Below are positions 26,260 through 34,630 of a DNA stretch of 40,107 nucleotides, one piece after another (position 1 is the first letter of the stretch; each line of letters starts with the position of its first letter). This DNA comes from Synergistes sp. GTDB lineage: Bacteria; Synergistota; Synergistia; Synergistales; Synergistaceae. Under the pieces are notes generated by a model. The model saw only the letters and a program-made list of their open reading frames with translations, was not told the DNA's origin and did not search any database. A program made the position numbers and the translations under genes. The DNA is taken from NCBI GenBank assembly GCA_017537925.1, contig JAFYJW010000006.1:1-40107 (forward strand), given 5' to 3'.

Positions 26260-27341
26260 AAATGATGCTGCTGCTTAACTGTATAAACGCAGGATCGTCC
26301 TCTCTTGCAAAATATCTTACCTCAGGCGCATCTCCTTCCGATCTGTGGGCGCCCGGCAAAGCAGATTTCGCGCAAAGCATATTCGGCGAAAAAAGAATCC
26401 TTGCGCTGCGCAAGGCAAACGCAGAGGCATGGGCCGAGAGGGAATATGAAAGAGCGTATAAGCTCGGCGTCACGATTCTAAGCATTGAAGACGAAGCATA
26501 TCCGGCCGTACTCACCGAACTGAAAGACGCGCCTCTGATACTGTACGTCAGGGGAAGCGCTGAAATACTTCATAAAAAACAGAGAACAGGCGTCGTGGGG
26601 ACCCGAAGGATGAGCCGCTACGGAAAGGGTACTGCGCGAAGCATCGGAGAGATATGCGCAAAATACATGATGCCTCTCATAAGCGGCGGCGCATGGGGAG
26701 TCGACAGCGAAGCGCAGCGCGCCTGCTGTGAGAACGGCGGCGATACCGCAGCCGTCCTGGGCACCGGGGTGGATATATCATACCCGCCGGCAAACGCGGC
26801 GCTCTTTGAAACGATCACGGCGCGCGGTGCGCTTATATCCGAATTCCCGCTCGGAAGCAGCGGAGCTCCATGGCATTTTCCGCAGAGAAACAGGATAATC
26901 GCAGCGCTCTCCGAAAAGCTGATCGTCGTGGAAGCGCCGATGAAAAGCGGCTCGATGATCACGGCGCGCACGGCGCTTGAACTGGGCAGAGAGATATGGG
27001 CCGTGCCGGGGCAGATAGATTCGCCCAATTCCGAAGGAACAAACAGGCTGATATACGACGGCGCCTTCCCGTACATATCCGATGAAGTTTTTCTTTCGTC
27101 ATGCGGGATCAGCGTGCCGCAAAACGCTTCATTACAGGCCGCTTTTCCGGACGGTCTTTCGCCGGAAGACAGAAAAATTTTAACGGTTTTGTCAAAAAAT
27201 AAAGATATGACAATTGACAACCTTTCTATCTCGGTTAAAATGGGCGCTGCGGATCTGCTTAAAAATATCGCTCTGCTTTCCTCAAAAGGACTGGTATTTA
27301 TGTCAGCTCCGGGACGCTACAGTACAAAATGCAAAGAGTAG
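26244..27341 (+). CDS. dprA: DNA processing protein DprA
   Basis: Binds incoming single-stranded DNA and loads RecA in natural transformation. The Rossmann-like core shows VGTRRMSRYGKGTAR, SGGAWGVDSEAQRA (the conserved SGxAxGID-type loop), VLGTGVDISYPPAN, SEFPLGS and FPQRNRIIAALSEKLIVVEA. A winged-helix DML1-like tail follows (about 300-360). The loop has Trp where most members have Arg or Leu. Length of 365 residues is normal. The ATG lies inside the end of comM. With comM nearby, transformation ability is plausible, but no uptake machinery genes lie in the window. Confidence 0.95.
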   Translation: MDERIKMMLLLNCINAGSSSLAKYLTSGASPSDLWAPGKADFAQSIFGEKRILALRKANAEAWAEREYERAYKLGVTILSIEDEAYPAVLTELKDAPLILYVRGSAEILHKKQRTGVVGTRRMSRYGKGTARSIGEICAKYMMPLISGGAWGVDSEAQRACCENGGDTAAVLGTGVDISYPPANAALFETITARGALISEFPLGSSGAPWHFPQRNRIIAALSEKLIVVEAPMKSGSMITARTALELGREIWAVPGQIDSPNSEGTNRLIYDGAFPYISDEVFLSSCGISVPQNASLQAAFPDGLSPEDRKILTVLSKNKDMTIDNLSISVKMGAADLLKNIALLSSKGLVFMSAPGRYSTKCKE

Positions 27342-27359
27342 AAAAGGGGTGCACCGCAA

Positions 27360-29642
27360 ATGCCTGCCAAGAAAACCGCAGAAAATGACGGCGCAAAAAC
27401 TAAAATAAAGAGCGCTGAAAAAAGCGCGCAGAACAAAAAACAGGCTTCCGAAACGCCGAAGCAGAAAAGATCTTCTTCCGTAAAAGCATCGGCTTCTTCC
27501 AAAGTTTCTTCTGTGAAAAAGAGCGCACAGAGTACAAAAAAAAGCTCGCCCCAAAAGGCGGCTGCAGCTAAAAAAAGCAGATCCGGACAGAGCAGGACGG
27601 CCGGCTTTTCGGCATACAACGGAAAAACGCTTGTGGTCGTCGAATCTCCGGCAAAAGCCAGAACGCTTGAAAAAATACTTGGCGCAAAATATAAAGTCCT
27701 TGCAAGCGCCGGACATGTGCTCGATCTTCCCAAGGGGCGCCTCGCGATAGACGTCGAACACGGTTTTGAACCGGAATATATACAGGTAAGAGGCAAAGCC
27801 GATCTTATAAAGACGCTGAAAGGCGCCTCTGCCGCAAGCGCGCAGACGATACTCGCATCCGACCCGGACCGCGAAGGGGAAGCGATAGCATGGCATCTTG
27901 CTGGGCTGCTCGGCATAGAGAAGGACAGCCGCTGCCGCATCAGGATGCATGAGATAACAGAGCGCGGCGTAAAAAACGCGATCGCCGAACCTGACAGGAT
28001 AAACGAAAAGCTCGTAGAAGCCCAGCAGGCAAGACGGGTCCTTGACCGTCTCGTAGGCTATGAACTGAGCCCTCTTCTCTGGTACAAGGTGCAGAGAGGG
28101 CTTTCGGCGGGGCGCGTCCAGTCTGTCGCGCTGCGAATCATCTGCGAACGGGAAGACGAGATAGAGCGCTTCATACCGGAGGAATACTGGCTGGTCGACG
28201 TTTCGGCCGCTGCTTCCGGCAACAGGAATTACAAGCTGCGCGTCGAGAAATATAATAACAAGCCTCTTACGATATCAAATGAAAAAGAAGCGCAGAAGGC
28301 GGAAGACGAGATAAGGGCCGGAAGGCTCATCGTAGACGAATTTTCCACTAAGGAAAACGCGAAAGAACCCAACCCGCCCTTCCGTACCAGCACGCTGCAG
28401 CAGGAAGCATCCAGACGGCTCGGCTTTGCGCCGAAGCGCACGATGCGCATCGCGCAGAGTCTCTACGAGGGCGTGGAGATCCCTGGACGCGGCCCGACGG
28501 GGCTCATCACCTACATGCGCACCGACAGCCTGAGGCTTGCGCCTGAAGCAATCGACGCGTCACGCTCATTTATCGCTTCCTCCTTCGGAGAGAAATATCT
28601 GCCTGCAAAACCAAAAGTCTATTCCCCGAAGGGGCGCGCCCAGGACGCGCATGAAGCTATCCGCGCCACAGACGCAAATCTTACGCCGGAATCGGTCAAG
28701 GAACATCTCACGCAGGAGCAGTACCGCCTTTACGAGCTGATCTGGAGCCGTTTCATCGCTTCCCAGATGTCAGATGCAAGAATCGCAAGGACAAATCTTA
28801 TATGCTCGTCGGCCGGCTATCAGATGAAACAGTCCGGCGTAGCGGTAACGTTTGACGGCTGGGGCAGAGTCTATCCCCTCGGGATAAAGGATGTTACTAT
28901 GGAGCCCGCCCGCGCAGGCGAAGAACTCTCCGTCACCGATATAACGAAAGAGCAGAAGTTCACTCAGCCGCAGCCGCGCTACACGGAAGCGGGACTGGTG
29001 AAGATCCTTGAAGAAAAGGGCATCGGACGCCCGTCCACCTATGCTGTGATAATAGACACTCTTTCGCTCAGAGGCTACGTTGAGCACTGCGAGGACGACA
29101 AACGGCTGATGCCGACAAAATTAGGACGGGTCGTAAACAGCTTCCTTGTAAGATATTTCTCCTCGATAATAAACGAGAGCTTTACTGCGGAGATGGAAAA
29201 AGAGCTCGACCAGGTCGAATCCGGAGACGCAGACTGGGAAAAACTGGTATCCGGCTTCTGGGGAAGCTTCAAGCCCGAAGTGGACAACGTGTCGGAAAAT
29301 GCCGAAAACATGAGACCGGAAGCGGAGAAGACAGGCGAAAAATGCCCTGAGTGCGGCAAAGATCTCGTAATAAAACGCGGGCGCTTCGGAGAGTTCATAG
29401 CCTGTTCCGGTTATCCCGAATGCCGCTATACAAGGAATATAATCAAAACCACCGGCATAAAATGCCCTAAATGCGGGCAGGGTGAGCTTGTGCGCCGCAA
29501 AGCGACAAAGGGCAAAACGGCCGGACGCTTTTTCTACGGCTGCACACGCTATCCGGAATGCGATTACGTCTCATGGAAAAAACCCGCGAAAGCCGGGGCC
29601 GCGTCTGAAGAAGCGCAGGATACATATGATAAAGACATGTGA
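27360..29642 (+). CDS. topA: DNA topoisomerase I with basic N-terminal extension
   Basis: Relaxes negative supercoils by single-strand passage. The Toprim domain begins near residue 88 (KTLVVVESPAKARTLEKILG) with the acidic ASDPDREGEA motif; the catalytic Tyr385 is in ITYMRTDS. Two Cys4 zinc ribbons end the protein (CPEC...CSGYPEC and CPKC...CTRYPEC). Oddly, about 85 residues of Lys/Ser/Ala-rich, low-complexity sequence precede the Toprim domain, which in most bacteria starts at residue 1-5; basic tails of TopA are otherwise known at the C-terminus, as in mycobacteria. The ATG has AAAAGGGG 10 bases upstream, so the extension is probably translated; an internal start just before the Toprim domain is not evident. 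It overlaps trmFO by 17 bases. Confidence 0.95.
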   Translation: MPAKKTAENDGAKTKIKSAEKSAQNKKQASETPKQKRSSSVKASASSKVSSVKKSAQSTKKSSPQKAAAAKKSRSGQSRTAGFSAYNGKTLVVVESPAKARTLEKILGAKYKVLASAGHVLDLPKGRLAIDVEHGFEPEYIQVRGKADLIKTLKGASAASAQTILASDPDREGEAIAWHLAGLLGIEKDSRCRIRMHEITERGVKNAIAEPDRINEKLVEAQQARRVLDRLVGYELSPLLWYKVQRGLSAGRVQSVALRIICEREDEIERFIPEEYWLVDVSAAASGNRNYKLRVEKYNNKPLTISNEKEAQKAEDEIRAGRLIVDEFSTKENAKEPNPPFRTSTLQQEASRRLGFAPKRTMRIAQSLYEGVEIPGRGPTGLITYMRTDSLRLAPEAIDASRSFIASSFGEKYLPAKPKVYSPKGRAQDAHEAIRATDANLTPESVKEHLTQEQYRLYELIWSRFIASQMSDARIARTNLICSSAGYQMKQSGVAVTFDGWGRVYPLGIKDVTMEPARAGEELSVTDITKEQKFTQPQPRYTEAGLVKILEEKGIGRPSTYAVIIDTLSLRGYVEHCEDDKRLMPTKLGRVVNSFLVRYFSSIINESFTAEMEKELDQVESGDADWEKLVSGFWGSFKPEVDNVSENAENMRPEAEKTGEKCPECGKDLVIKRGRFGEFIACSGYPECRYTRNIIKTTGIKCPKCGQGELVRRKATKGKTAGRFFYGCTRYPECDYVSWKKPAKAGAASEEAQDTYDKDM

Positions 29643-30978
29643 CGAAGTCATCATAGCAGGCGGAGGCCTCGCAGGTTCCGAAGCGGCGTGGCAGCTGGCA
29701 GAGAGGGGAGTCCGCGTACGGCTGTATGAAATGCGCCCGGGACGCATGACGCCGGCGCACGAGACAGACCTCCTTGCAGAGCTTGTCTGCAGCAACTCTT
29801 TGGGCGGCGAAAGAACGACCACGCCCGCGGGTATCCTCAAAGCAGAGCTGACGCAGATGGGAAGCCTTATTATGGACTGCGCTTTTAAAGCGCGGGTGCC
29901 TGCAGGCAACGCCCTTGCGGTTGACAGGAACGTATTTGCCCGCCTCGTCGACAGCGCGGTCTCGTCTCATCCGAACATAAGCGTGATACGCGAAGAAGTC
30001 ACCGAGATCCCCAAAGAACCCGCGATAATAGCCACCGGTCCTCTTACAAGCGAGGCTATGTCGCGCGCTATAGCCGAACTCACGGGAGAGGGTTTTTTGT
30101 ACTTTTACGACGCTGTAGCTCCGATAGTGGAGATATCATCCGTGGACATGACAAAAGCCTTCCGCGCAAACCGCTACGGCACCGAGGGCGATTATATCAA
30201 CTGTCCGATGAACGAAGAGGAATACAGGATATTCTGGCAGGAGCTGGTAAACGCGGAAACTGCGCCGCGCCATGAGTTTGAAGGGGAAGAGACACGGCAT
30301 TTCGAAGCCTGCCTGCCTATTGAAGTGATAGCCAAACGCGGCGAACAGACGCTGCTTTACGGCCCGCTGAGGCCGGTAGGCTTCAGGGAGGCATGCGGCG
30401 GCAGCGAGCCCTGCGCGGTGGTCCAGCTCCGCCAGGACAACACAGAAAAGACCCTCTACAACATGGTGGGATTTCAGACAAACCTTAAATGGGGGGAGCA
30501 GGAGCGCGTCTTCCGCCTCATCCCGGCGCTAAGCAAAGCTGAATTTGTACGAAAAGGGGTCATGCACAGGAACCTCTTTGTCTGTGCGCCCGTAGTGCTT
30601 GACGAAAAGCTTCGTTTTAAGGGGCATGACGCGCTGTACATAGCGGGACAGGCTTCCGGGGTAGAGGGCTACATGGAAAGCACGGCGACCGGTCTTGCCG
30701 CGGCTTTGTTTGCGTATGCACGCACAGCGGGCCTCCCCGATTTCTCATTCCCGCGCGAGACAGCGCTCGGTTCTCTGATAAATTACCTGCAGACCGCAAT
30801 GCCGAAAAGCTTCCAGCCGATGAATGTCAACCTGGGCATTTTCCCGAAAATGTCCTGCAGAAAGCTGTGGAAACGCACGGAACGCTGCGAGGCATACGCG
30901 GCCCGCTCGGCGGAAGCGATGAGGCAGTTCATCGAAGAGAATAAAATGCTCTTTCAGAGAACTCCCGTGTCGTTATAA
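29626..30978 (+). CDS. trmFO: Folate-dependent tRNA(U54) methyltransferase TrmFO
   Basis: Methylates U54 of tRNA to ribothymidine using methylenetetrahydrofolate and FAD. The FAD loop VIIAGGGLAGSEAAWQL is at residues 8-24; the family hallmarks LVCSNSLGGERTTTPAGILK and GQASGVEGYMES follow. At 450 residues it has the usual length. The ATG at 29626 is chosen because AGGA sits 5 bases before it and homologues start here; the frame is open upstream only because it runs through topA. Gene order topA-trmFO-xer-codY is the same as in Bacillus. No terminator was seen in the 228-base gap that follows. Confidence 0.95.
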   Translation: MIKTCDEVIIAGGGLAGSEAAWQLAERGVRVRLYEMRPGRMTPAHETDLLAELVCSNSLGGERTTTPAGILKAELTQMGSLIMDCAFKARVPAGNALAVDRNVFARLVDSAVSSHPNISVIREEVTEIPKEPAIIATGPLTSEAMSRAIAELTGEGFLYFYDAVAPIVEISSVDMTKAFRANRYGTEGDYINCPMNEEEYRIFWQELVNAETAPRHEFEGEETRHFEACLPIEVIAKRGEQTLLYGPLRPVGFREACGGSEPCAVVQLRQDNTEKTLYNMVGFQTNLKWGEQERVFRLIPALSKAEFVRKGVMHRNLFVCAPVVLDEKLRFKGHDALYIAGQASGVEGYMESTATGLAAALFAYARTAGLPDFSFPRETALGSLINYLQTAMPKSFQPMNVNLGIFPKMSCRKLWKRTERCEAYAARSAEAMRQFIEENKMLFQRTPVSL

Positions 30979-31152
30979 AATCAGCAGCGGCAAAAAGAAT
31001 CGCCGGCAGCGGGACAAAAACGGCATACGAACAGGACGGGGCGCAAAAGATTCCCGTCCAGCCGGAAAAGTATACGGCGCCTGATGCATCTTCTCAGAGA
31101 ATGCTAAAGACGGCTCTTTTGCCAATTAGTATATATTGTATAGTCACTTGTG

Positions 31153-31199
31153 AATTTTCTTAATATTGTACTTGATATTTAAAATATTCCTGCTAAAAT
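31153..31199 (+). promoter_or_regulatory. xer-codY promoter with candidate CodY box
   Basis: AATTTTCTTAATATT (31153-31167) matches the Firmicute CodY operator AATTTTCWGAAAATT at 13 of 15 positions. Two promoter readings follow: TTGATA (31172-31177), 16 bases, TAAAAT (31194-31199), which would start transcription at or next to the ATG at 31207; or TTCTTA (31157-31162), 17 bases, TAAAAT (31180-31185), which lies across the box. Either way CodY bound here could control its own operon. The region is A+T-rich, so chance similarity is possible. Confidence 0.55.
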
Positions 31200-31206
31200 A
31201 CCCTTC

Positions 31207-32124
31207 ATGAAAGAGAGTATAAAAGAGGACATATCGGAGAACATAGAGGCATATGCCGATTATCTGAAGGCACAGGGAAAGTCCGGGCACACTGTATTGA
31301 ATTACGGGATAGACCTCAGGCATTTCAGGGACTATCTAATCAACCAGAAAATATATAACGTGTGCGATATAGATACGCTTTCCATAAGGATATTTCTGAG
31401 CAGCATCCTTGGCATAGGCGAAGCAAAGACGTCGGCCGCAAGAAGGCTTTCCGCAGTCCGCGGCTTCACCTCCTGGCTTTTTTCAAACCGCAGGACGAAG
31501 ACAGACCCTTCGCTCGGTTTAAAAGGGCCGAAGAAAAGCGAGCCTCTTCCGCGCGCTCTTTCTTACGAACAGACGATGAAGCTGATAAACGAAGGTTTTG
31601 ACAAAAGCTCCAAAACCTTCATGAGGGACAGGCTTCTTGTCGCGATGATGTACGGCTCCGGACTTCGGGTATCCGAAGTGATAGGACTTGACTGGAATAA
31701 AGTTGAACTTGACGAGCGCATGCTGCGCATAATCGGGAAGGGATCAAAAGAGCGTCTTGTTCCTTTCGGGGTCCCGCAGCAGAAGCTTCTTGAGGAGTGG
31801 AGAGATATAACATGCGCGGATGTAAATTCCCCTGTTTTTACATCCGGCGCCCACAACAAGGAACGCCTGACTGTCCGGACGGTAGACAGGGTAGTGCTGC
31901 GGGCGGCCGCGCGCGCGGGGCTTCACGGGGTGACTCCCCATACTCTGCGTCACTGCTGCGCTACGCATATGCTTGAAAGAGGCGCTCCTCTGAAATTCGT
32001 TCAGGAGATGCTCGGTCATGAAAGTATCGCGGCTACCCAGCGGTATCTTTCGATAACGAACGAGCAGATAAAAAGAAGCTATATAATGGCGCATCCCGCC
32101 GCACAGGAAGATAAAGGGCAGTAA
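31207..32124 (+). CDS. Tyrosine recombinase, XerC/XerD type
   Basis: Resolves chromosome dimers at dif in relatives; housekeeping Xer role is likely from its place before codY, where Bacillus has codV/xerC. The N-terminal SAM-like DNA-binding domain spans about 10-95. The catalytic set is complete: Arg154 (SGLRVSEV), His245 and Arg248 (HTLRH), His271 (LGHES) and the nucleophile Tyr280 (TQRYLSIT). Length of 305 residues is typical. No Shine-Dalgarno precedes the ATG, and one promoter reading starts transcription right at it, so the message may be leaderless. XerC versus XerD cannot be decided here because a single-Xer system is possible. Confidence 0.93.
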   Translation: MKESIKEDISENIEAYADYLKAQGKSGHTVLNYGIDLRHFRDYLINQKIYNVCDIDTLSIRIFLSSILGIGEAKTSAARRLSAVRGFTSWLFSNRRTKTDPSLGLKGPKKSEPLPRALSYEQTMKLINEGFDKSSKTFMRDRLLVAMMYGSGLRVSEVIGLDWNKVELDERMLRIIGKGSKERLVPFGVPQQKLLEEWRDITCADVNSPVFTSGAHNKERLTVRTVDRVVLRAAARAGLHGVTPHTLRHCCATHMLERGAPLKFVQEMLGHESIAATQRYLSITNEQIKRSYIMAHPAAQEDKGQ

Positions 32125-32184
32125 CCCTTTCCGCATGAGAATAAAAGGACGAAAGCAAAGCAGATGTCAGGAGGTTTTTGCAAT

Positions 32185-33018
32185 ATGGAAACACCCAGGG
32201 AACTTATCGAGAACAGGCCGAAGATAGTCGATGAAGCAGCAATGCAGGACCTGCTTGAAAAGACAAGAGTCGTGCGCCGCGTTCTCCAGACCAGAAGAGA
32301 CATTCTGACGCCGGATTATCCGAAACTGGCGCGTCTTATGTCCGATCTTTCGGCCGCAAACGTTTACCTGATAAACAAAGAGGGAAAGATTCTGGGCTAC
32401 GCATGGATCAGCGAATATGACTGCACGATAATGTCAGATATACTGATAAGCGGCTCCATGCCTCAGAAGTATGCGGAAAAGATAAACCAGTTCCACGAAT
32501 CGGTGCTCAATCACACAGACCACGGGCTCTGTGCGTATGCCGACCAGCCGTGCGCCTATTCCAACAAGCACGTCCTGATAGTGCCGATAAACGGCGGGGG
32601 AGAAAGGCTCGGCACTCTGATACTTGCCCGTTTCGGCTGCGAATTCGATACAAGGGACCTCGTCCTCTCCGAATATCTGTCGACCGTGGTCGGGCTCGAG
32701 ATACTGAATGACAGAGGCAAATCGATCGAAGAGCGCGGAAGGGAGCGGCTCGTGATGCAGATGGCGATGCGCGCGCTCTCTTATTCCGAAGTCGAATCGG
32801 TGCGTCATATAATCAAGGATCTGGGCGGCACGGAAGGCGTCGTGATAGCCAGCAAGGTAGCCGACCGCGTCGGAGTGACAAGAAGCGTTATCGTAAACGC
32901 TTTAAGAAAGTTGGGCAGTGCTGGTATAATAGAGAGCAGAAGCCTGGGCATGAAGGGAACATATATCAAAGTACTCAGTCCTCTGTTCCTTGAAGAGCTT
33001 TCGATAACCGAAAAGTAG
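32185..33018 (+). CDS. codY: GTP-sensing transcriptional regulator CodY
   Basis: Global regulator of low-G+C Gram-positives that binds DNA when GTP and branched-chain amino acids are plentiful. The N-terminal GAF-like ligand domain covers about 1-155, and the C-terminal winged helix has the near-invariant VADRVGVTRSVIVNALRKL and SAGIIESRSLGMKGTYIKVL segments. The 277-residue size from the ATG at 32185 (AGGAGG 10 bases upstream) is close to the Bacillus protein; the frame is open 7 codons further up without a ribosome site. Bacillus has clpQ and clpY between xerC and codY, and these are absent here. A CodY-box-like sequence precedes the operon. Confidence 0.95.
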   Translation: METPRELIENRPKIVDEAAMQDLLEKTRVVRRVLQTRRDILTPDYPKLARLMSDLSAANVYLINKEGKILGYAWISEYDCTIMSDILISGSMPQKYAEKINQFHESVLNHTDHGLCAYADQPCAYSNKHVLIVPINGGGERLGTLILARFGCEFDTRDLVLSEYLSTVVGLEILNDRGKSIEERGRERLVMQMAMRALSYSEVESVRHIIKDLGGTEGVVIASKVADRVGVTRSVIVNALRKLGSAGIIESRSLGMKGTYIKVLSPLFLEELSITEK

Positions 33019-33036
33019 CGTAAAGGAGTGTCACGT

Positions 33037-33399
33037 ATGAAGAAAAAAGTGATCATAGCTGAAGATTCGGTATACATGAGCGCGCTGTTGAAGGAAATAC
33101 TTATAAAACACGGCTACGACGTGATAGCGGAAGCTGAAAACGGGCGCCAGGCTGTACGTCTGTATGAAGAGCTGAAGCCCGATATCATAACGCTCGATAT
33201 AGGCATGCCGGAGATGGACGGCATATCCGCGCTGAAGGAGATAAAAAGCAGCCATCCGGAAGCAAAGGTCGTCATGGCGTGCACGATGAACCAGCAGACG
33301 CAGGTCATAGAGGCTATCCGCGCCGGGGCTTCCGATTTCTTTATAAAGCCGATGCAGGCAGAGCGCGTCATAGAGGCATTGGAAAGAGTCCTCAAATAG
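33037..33399 (+). CDS. CheY-like single-domain response regulator
   Basis: 120 residues, one receiver domain and no output domain. The phosphorylation pocket is intact: Glu9-Asp10, Asp54 in LDIGMPEMDG, and Lys104 in FIKP. The position usually taken by the switch Ser/Thr (compare MCSAMGQQ in Bacillus CheY) is Cys82, with a Thr next to it. Overall it resembles chemotaxis CheY. The ATG at 33037 is chosen with AAAGGAG 9 bases upstream; an in-frame GTG nine bases earlier is too close to that site. It follows codY by 18 bases and is probably in the same transcript. No kinase or flagellar gene is in the window. Confidence 0.9.
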   Translation: MKKKVIIAEDSVYMSALLKEILIKHGYDVIAEAENGRQAVRLYEELKPDIITLDIGMPEMDGISALKEIKSSHPEAKVVMACTMNQQTQVIEAIRAGASDFFIKPMQAERVIEALERVLK

Positions 33400-33421
33400 A
33401 CAATATCGTTGTGCCGTAATA

Positions 33422-33445
33422 TGTTAGAATATACAGAAGTTCTGT
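33422..33445 (+). promoter_or_regulatory. Extended -10 promoter with palindromic operator
   Basis: TG-T-TAGAAT (33422-33430) is a good extended -10. A perfect palindrome, ACAGAA-G-TTCTGT (33433-33445), lies three bases further, covering the expected start of transcription. This arrangement would allow a dimeric repressor to block transcription of the S1-DUF501 pair. No clear -35 was found, which is usual for extended -10 promoters. Confidence 0.5.
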
Positions 33446-33503
33446 TTTAAAGGCACAGAAATAATCAAGTCATTCAAATATCGTTGGAGGTCGGAAAAGA
33501 CAA

Positions 33504-33929
33504 ATGGCAGAGAAGGCTGCGGCAACAATACCCGCGGTAAGCGTAGGGGAAACTGTGAGCGGAACCGTAGAACACGTTGCGCCGTACGGAGCGTTTGTAA
33601 GGCTTGAATCAGGGCAGAAAGCCATGGTCCATATCTCAGAGCTCTCACAGAACTACGTGAAGAAAGTTGAAGACGTCCTTGCGGTCGGAGAAAAGGTAAC
33701 GGCCAAAGTGATAAAGATAGACGACAAGGGCCGCATAGACCTCTCGATCAAGGCGCTGCAGGTAAAAGAAGTCCGTCAGCCGGCACACCGCGAAGAAGAC
33801 TTTGAAAAGAAAATGGCCAATTTCCTGAAACTGAGCAACGATAAAATGGCCGACTTAAACAGCAAAAACAAAACACAGCGCACAGGAACAAAAAGAAGGA
33901 CCGGCGGGCCGCAGGGGAAAAATAAGTGA
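33504..33929 (+). CDS. S1 RNA-binding domain protein (YugI/GSP13-like)
   Basis: One S1 domain at about residues 13-82 (VGETVSGTVEHVAPYGAFVRLESGQKAMVHISEL), then a charged linker and a strongly basic Gln/Lys/Arg tail (131-141). Small single-S1 proteins of this kind bind ribosomes or mRNA and include the Bacillus general stress protein GSP13. Length of 141 residues fits. The ATG is preceded by TTGGAGG. The gene overlaps the next by 4 bases (GTGA), indicating coupled translation with the DUF501 gene. Its promoter region contains a palindromic operator candidate. Confidence 0.88.
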   Translation: MAEKAAATIPAVSVGETVSGTVEHVAPYGAFVRLESGQKAMVHISELSQNYVKKVEDVLAVGEKVTAKVIKIDDKGRIDLSIKALQVKEVRQPAHREEDFEKKMANFLKLSNDKMADLNSKNKTQRTGTKRRTGGPQGKNK

Positions 33930-34546
33930 CCTGCCGCGATATAAAGAACTGTTTTAAGCCGGAAGAGCTCTCTCTTCCGGCTTTTTGGAGCGCAAAGACC
34001 GAAAAAGACGACAGAGTCCTTGCATGGCAGATGAGAAACAGGAGATTCGACGTTTCTTCCGTAACAGCCGTAGCGAAGCGCTGCGCGCATGGTTTCCCCC
34101 AGGTAATCGTTTCGTACCCGTTCTCAAAAAGCGGGAACCCTTTTCCCACGCTTTTCTGGCTGACATGCCCTTTTCTCGACCGGCGCTGCGGAGAGCTTGA
34201 GTCGCAGCATATGATAGCGGAGCTGGAAGAACTCTTTGCACAGACGCCTGCGCCGGTAAAAAAAATGCACGAAGATTACGCTGCCCTGCGTTTAAGCGTC
34301 GCCAAAACTGCCCATATATCCGATGAGCCAAAAATCAAATATACTGTTTCTATGCTCGGTGTAGGCGGCATCGACACACACTCCGCCCCTAACGCGGTAA
34401 AATGCCTTCATCTGCAGACGGCGACATGGCTCGGCATGGGGAAGCATCCGGCGGAATTTTGGCTCAAACAAAAGCTCGGCCCGCTCGAATGCGCATCCGG
34501 AAAATGCGCGGCAGCTTTTCAAAACGACCGATTTTTCATTTCGTGA
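33926..34546 (+). CDS. DUF501 family protein
   Basis: Family of unknown function found in several bacterial phyla. Recognised by the pattern VAKRCAHGFPQVIVSYP, FPTLFWLTCPFLDRRCGELES and the C-terminal GVGGIDTHSAPNAVKCLHLQTATWL segment; conserved Cys residues (in RCAHG, LTCP, VKCLH and ASGKC) could bind metal. Length of 206 residues is typical. GTG start in a GTGA overlap with the S1 gene, preceded by CAGGGGA. Gene pairing with an RNA-binding protein hints at translation or RNA, which is inference. A bidirectional terminator follows. Confidence 0.85.
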   Translation: MTCRDIKNCFKPEELSLPAFWSAKTEKDDRVLAWQMRNRRFDVSSVTAVAKRCAHGFPQVIVSYPFSKSGNPFPTLFWLTCPFLDRRCGELESQHMIAELEELFAQTPAPVKKMHEDYAALRLSVAKTAHISDEPKIKYTVSMLGVGGIDTHSAPNAVKCLHLQTATWLGMGKHPAEFWLKQKLGPLECASGKCAAAFQNDRFFIS

Positions 34547-34570
34547 CCTGACTGACTTATAACAGACAAT

Positions 34571-34610
34571 AAAAAAGGACCTTCCCGAAAATGAGAAGGT
34601 CCTCTTTTTA
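34571..34610. terminator. Bidirectional terminator between DUF501 gene and nfnB
   Basis: Stem AGGACCTTC (34576-34584) with GAAGGTCCT (34595-34603), 10-base loop. TTTTT follows on the plus strand and AAAAAA precedes it, giving a T-run on the minus strand too. It ends both converging transcripts. Confidence 0.9.
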
Positions 34611-34630
34611 TCAGAAGTTAAGGGCGGCTG

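Noticed and set aside
27360-27620. TopA N-terminal extension as a separate gene or mis-called start
   Set aside because: The frame is continuous, a good ribosome site precedes the upstream ATG, and no convincing start lies just before the Toprim domain.
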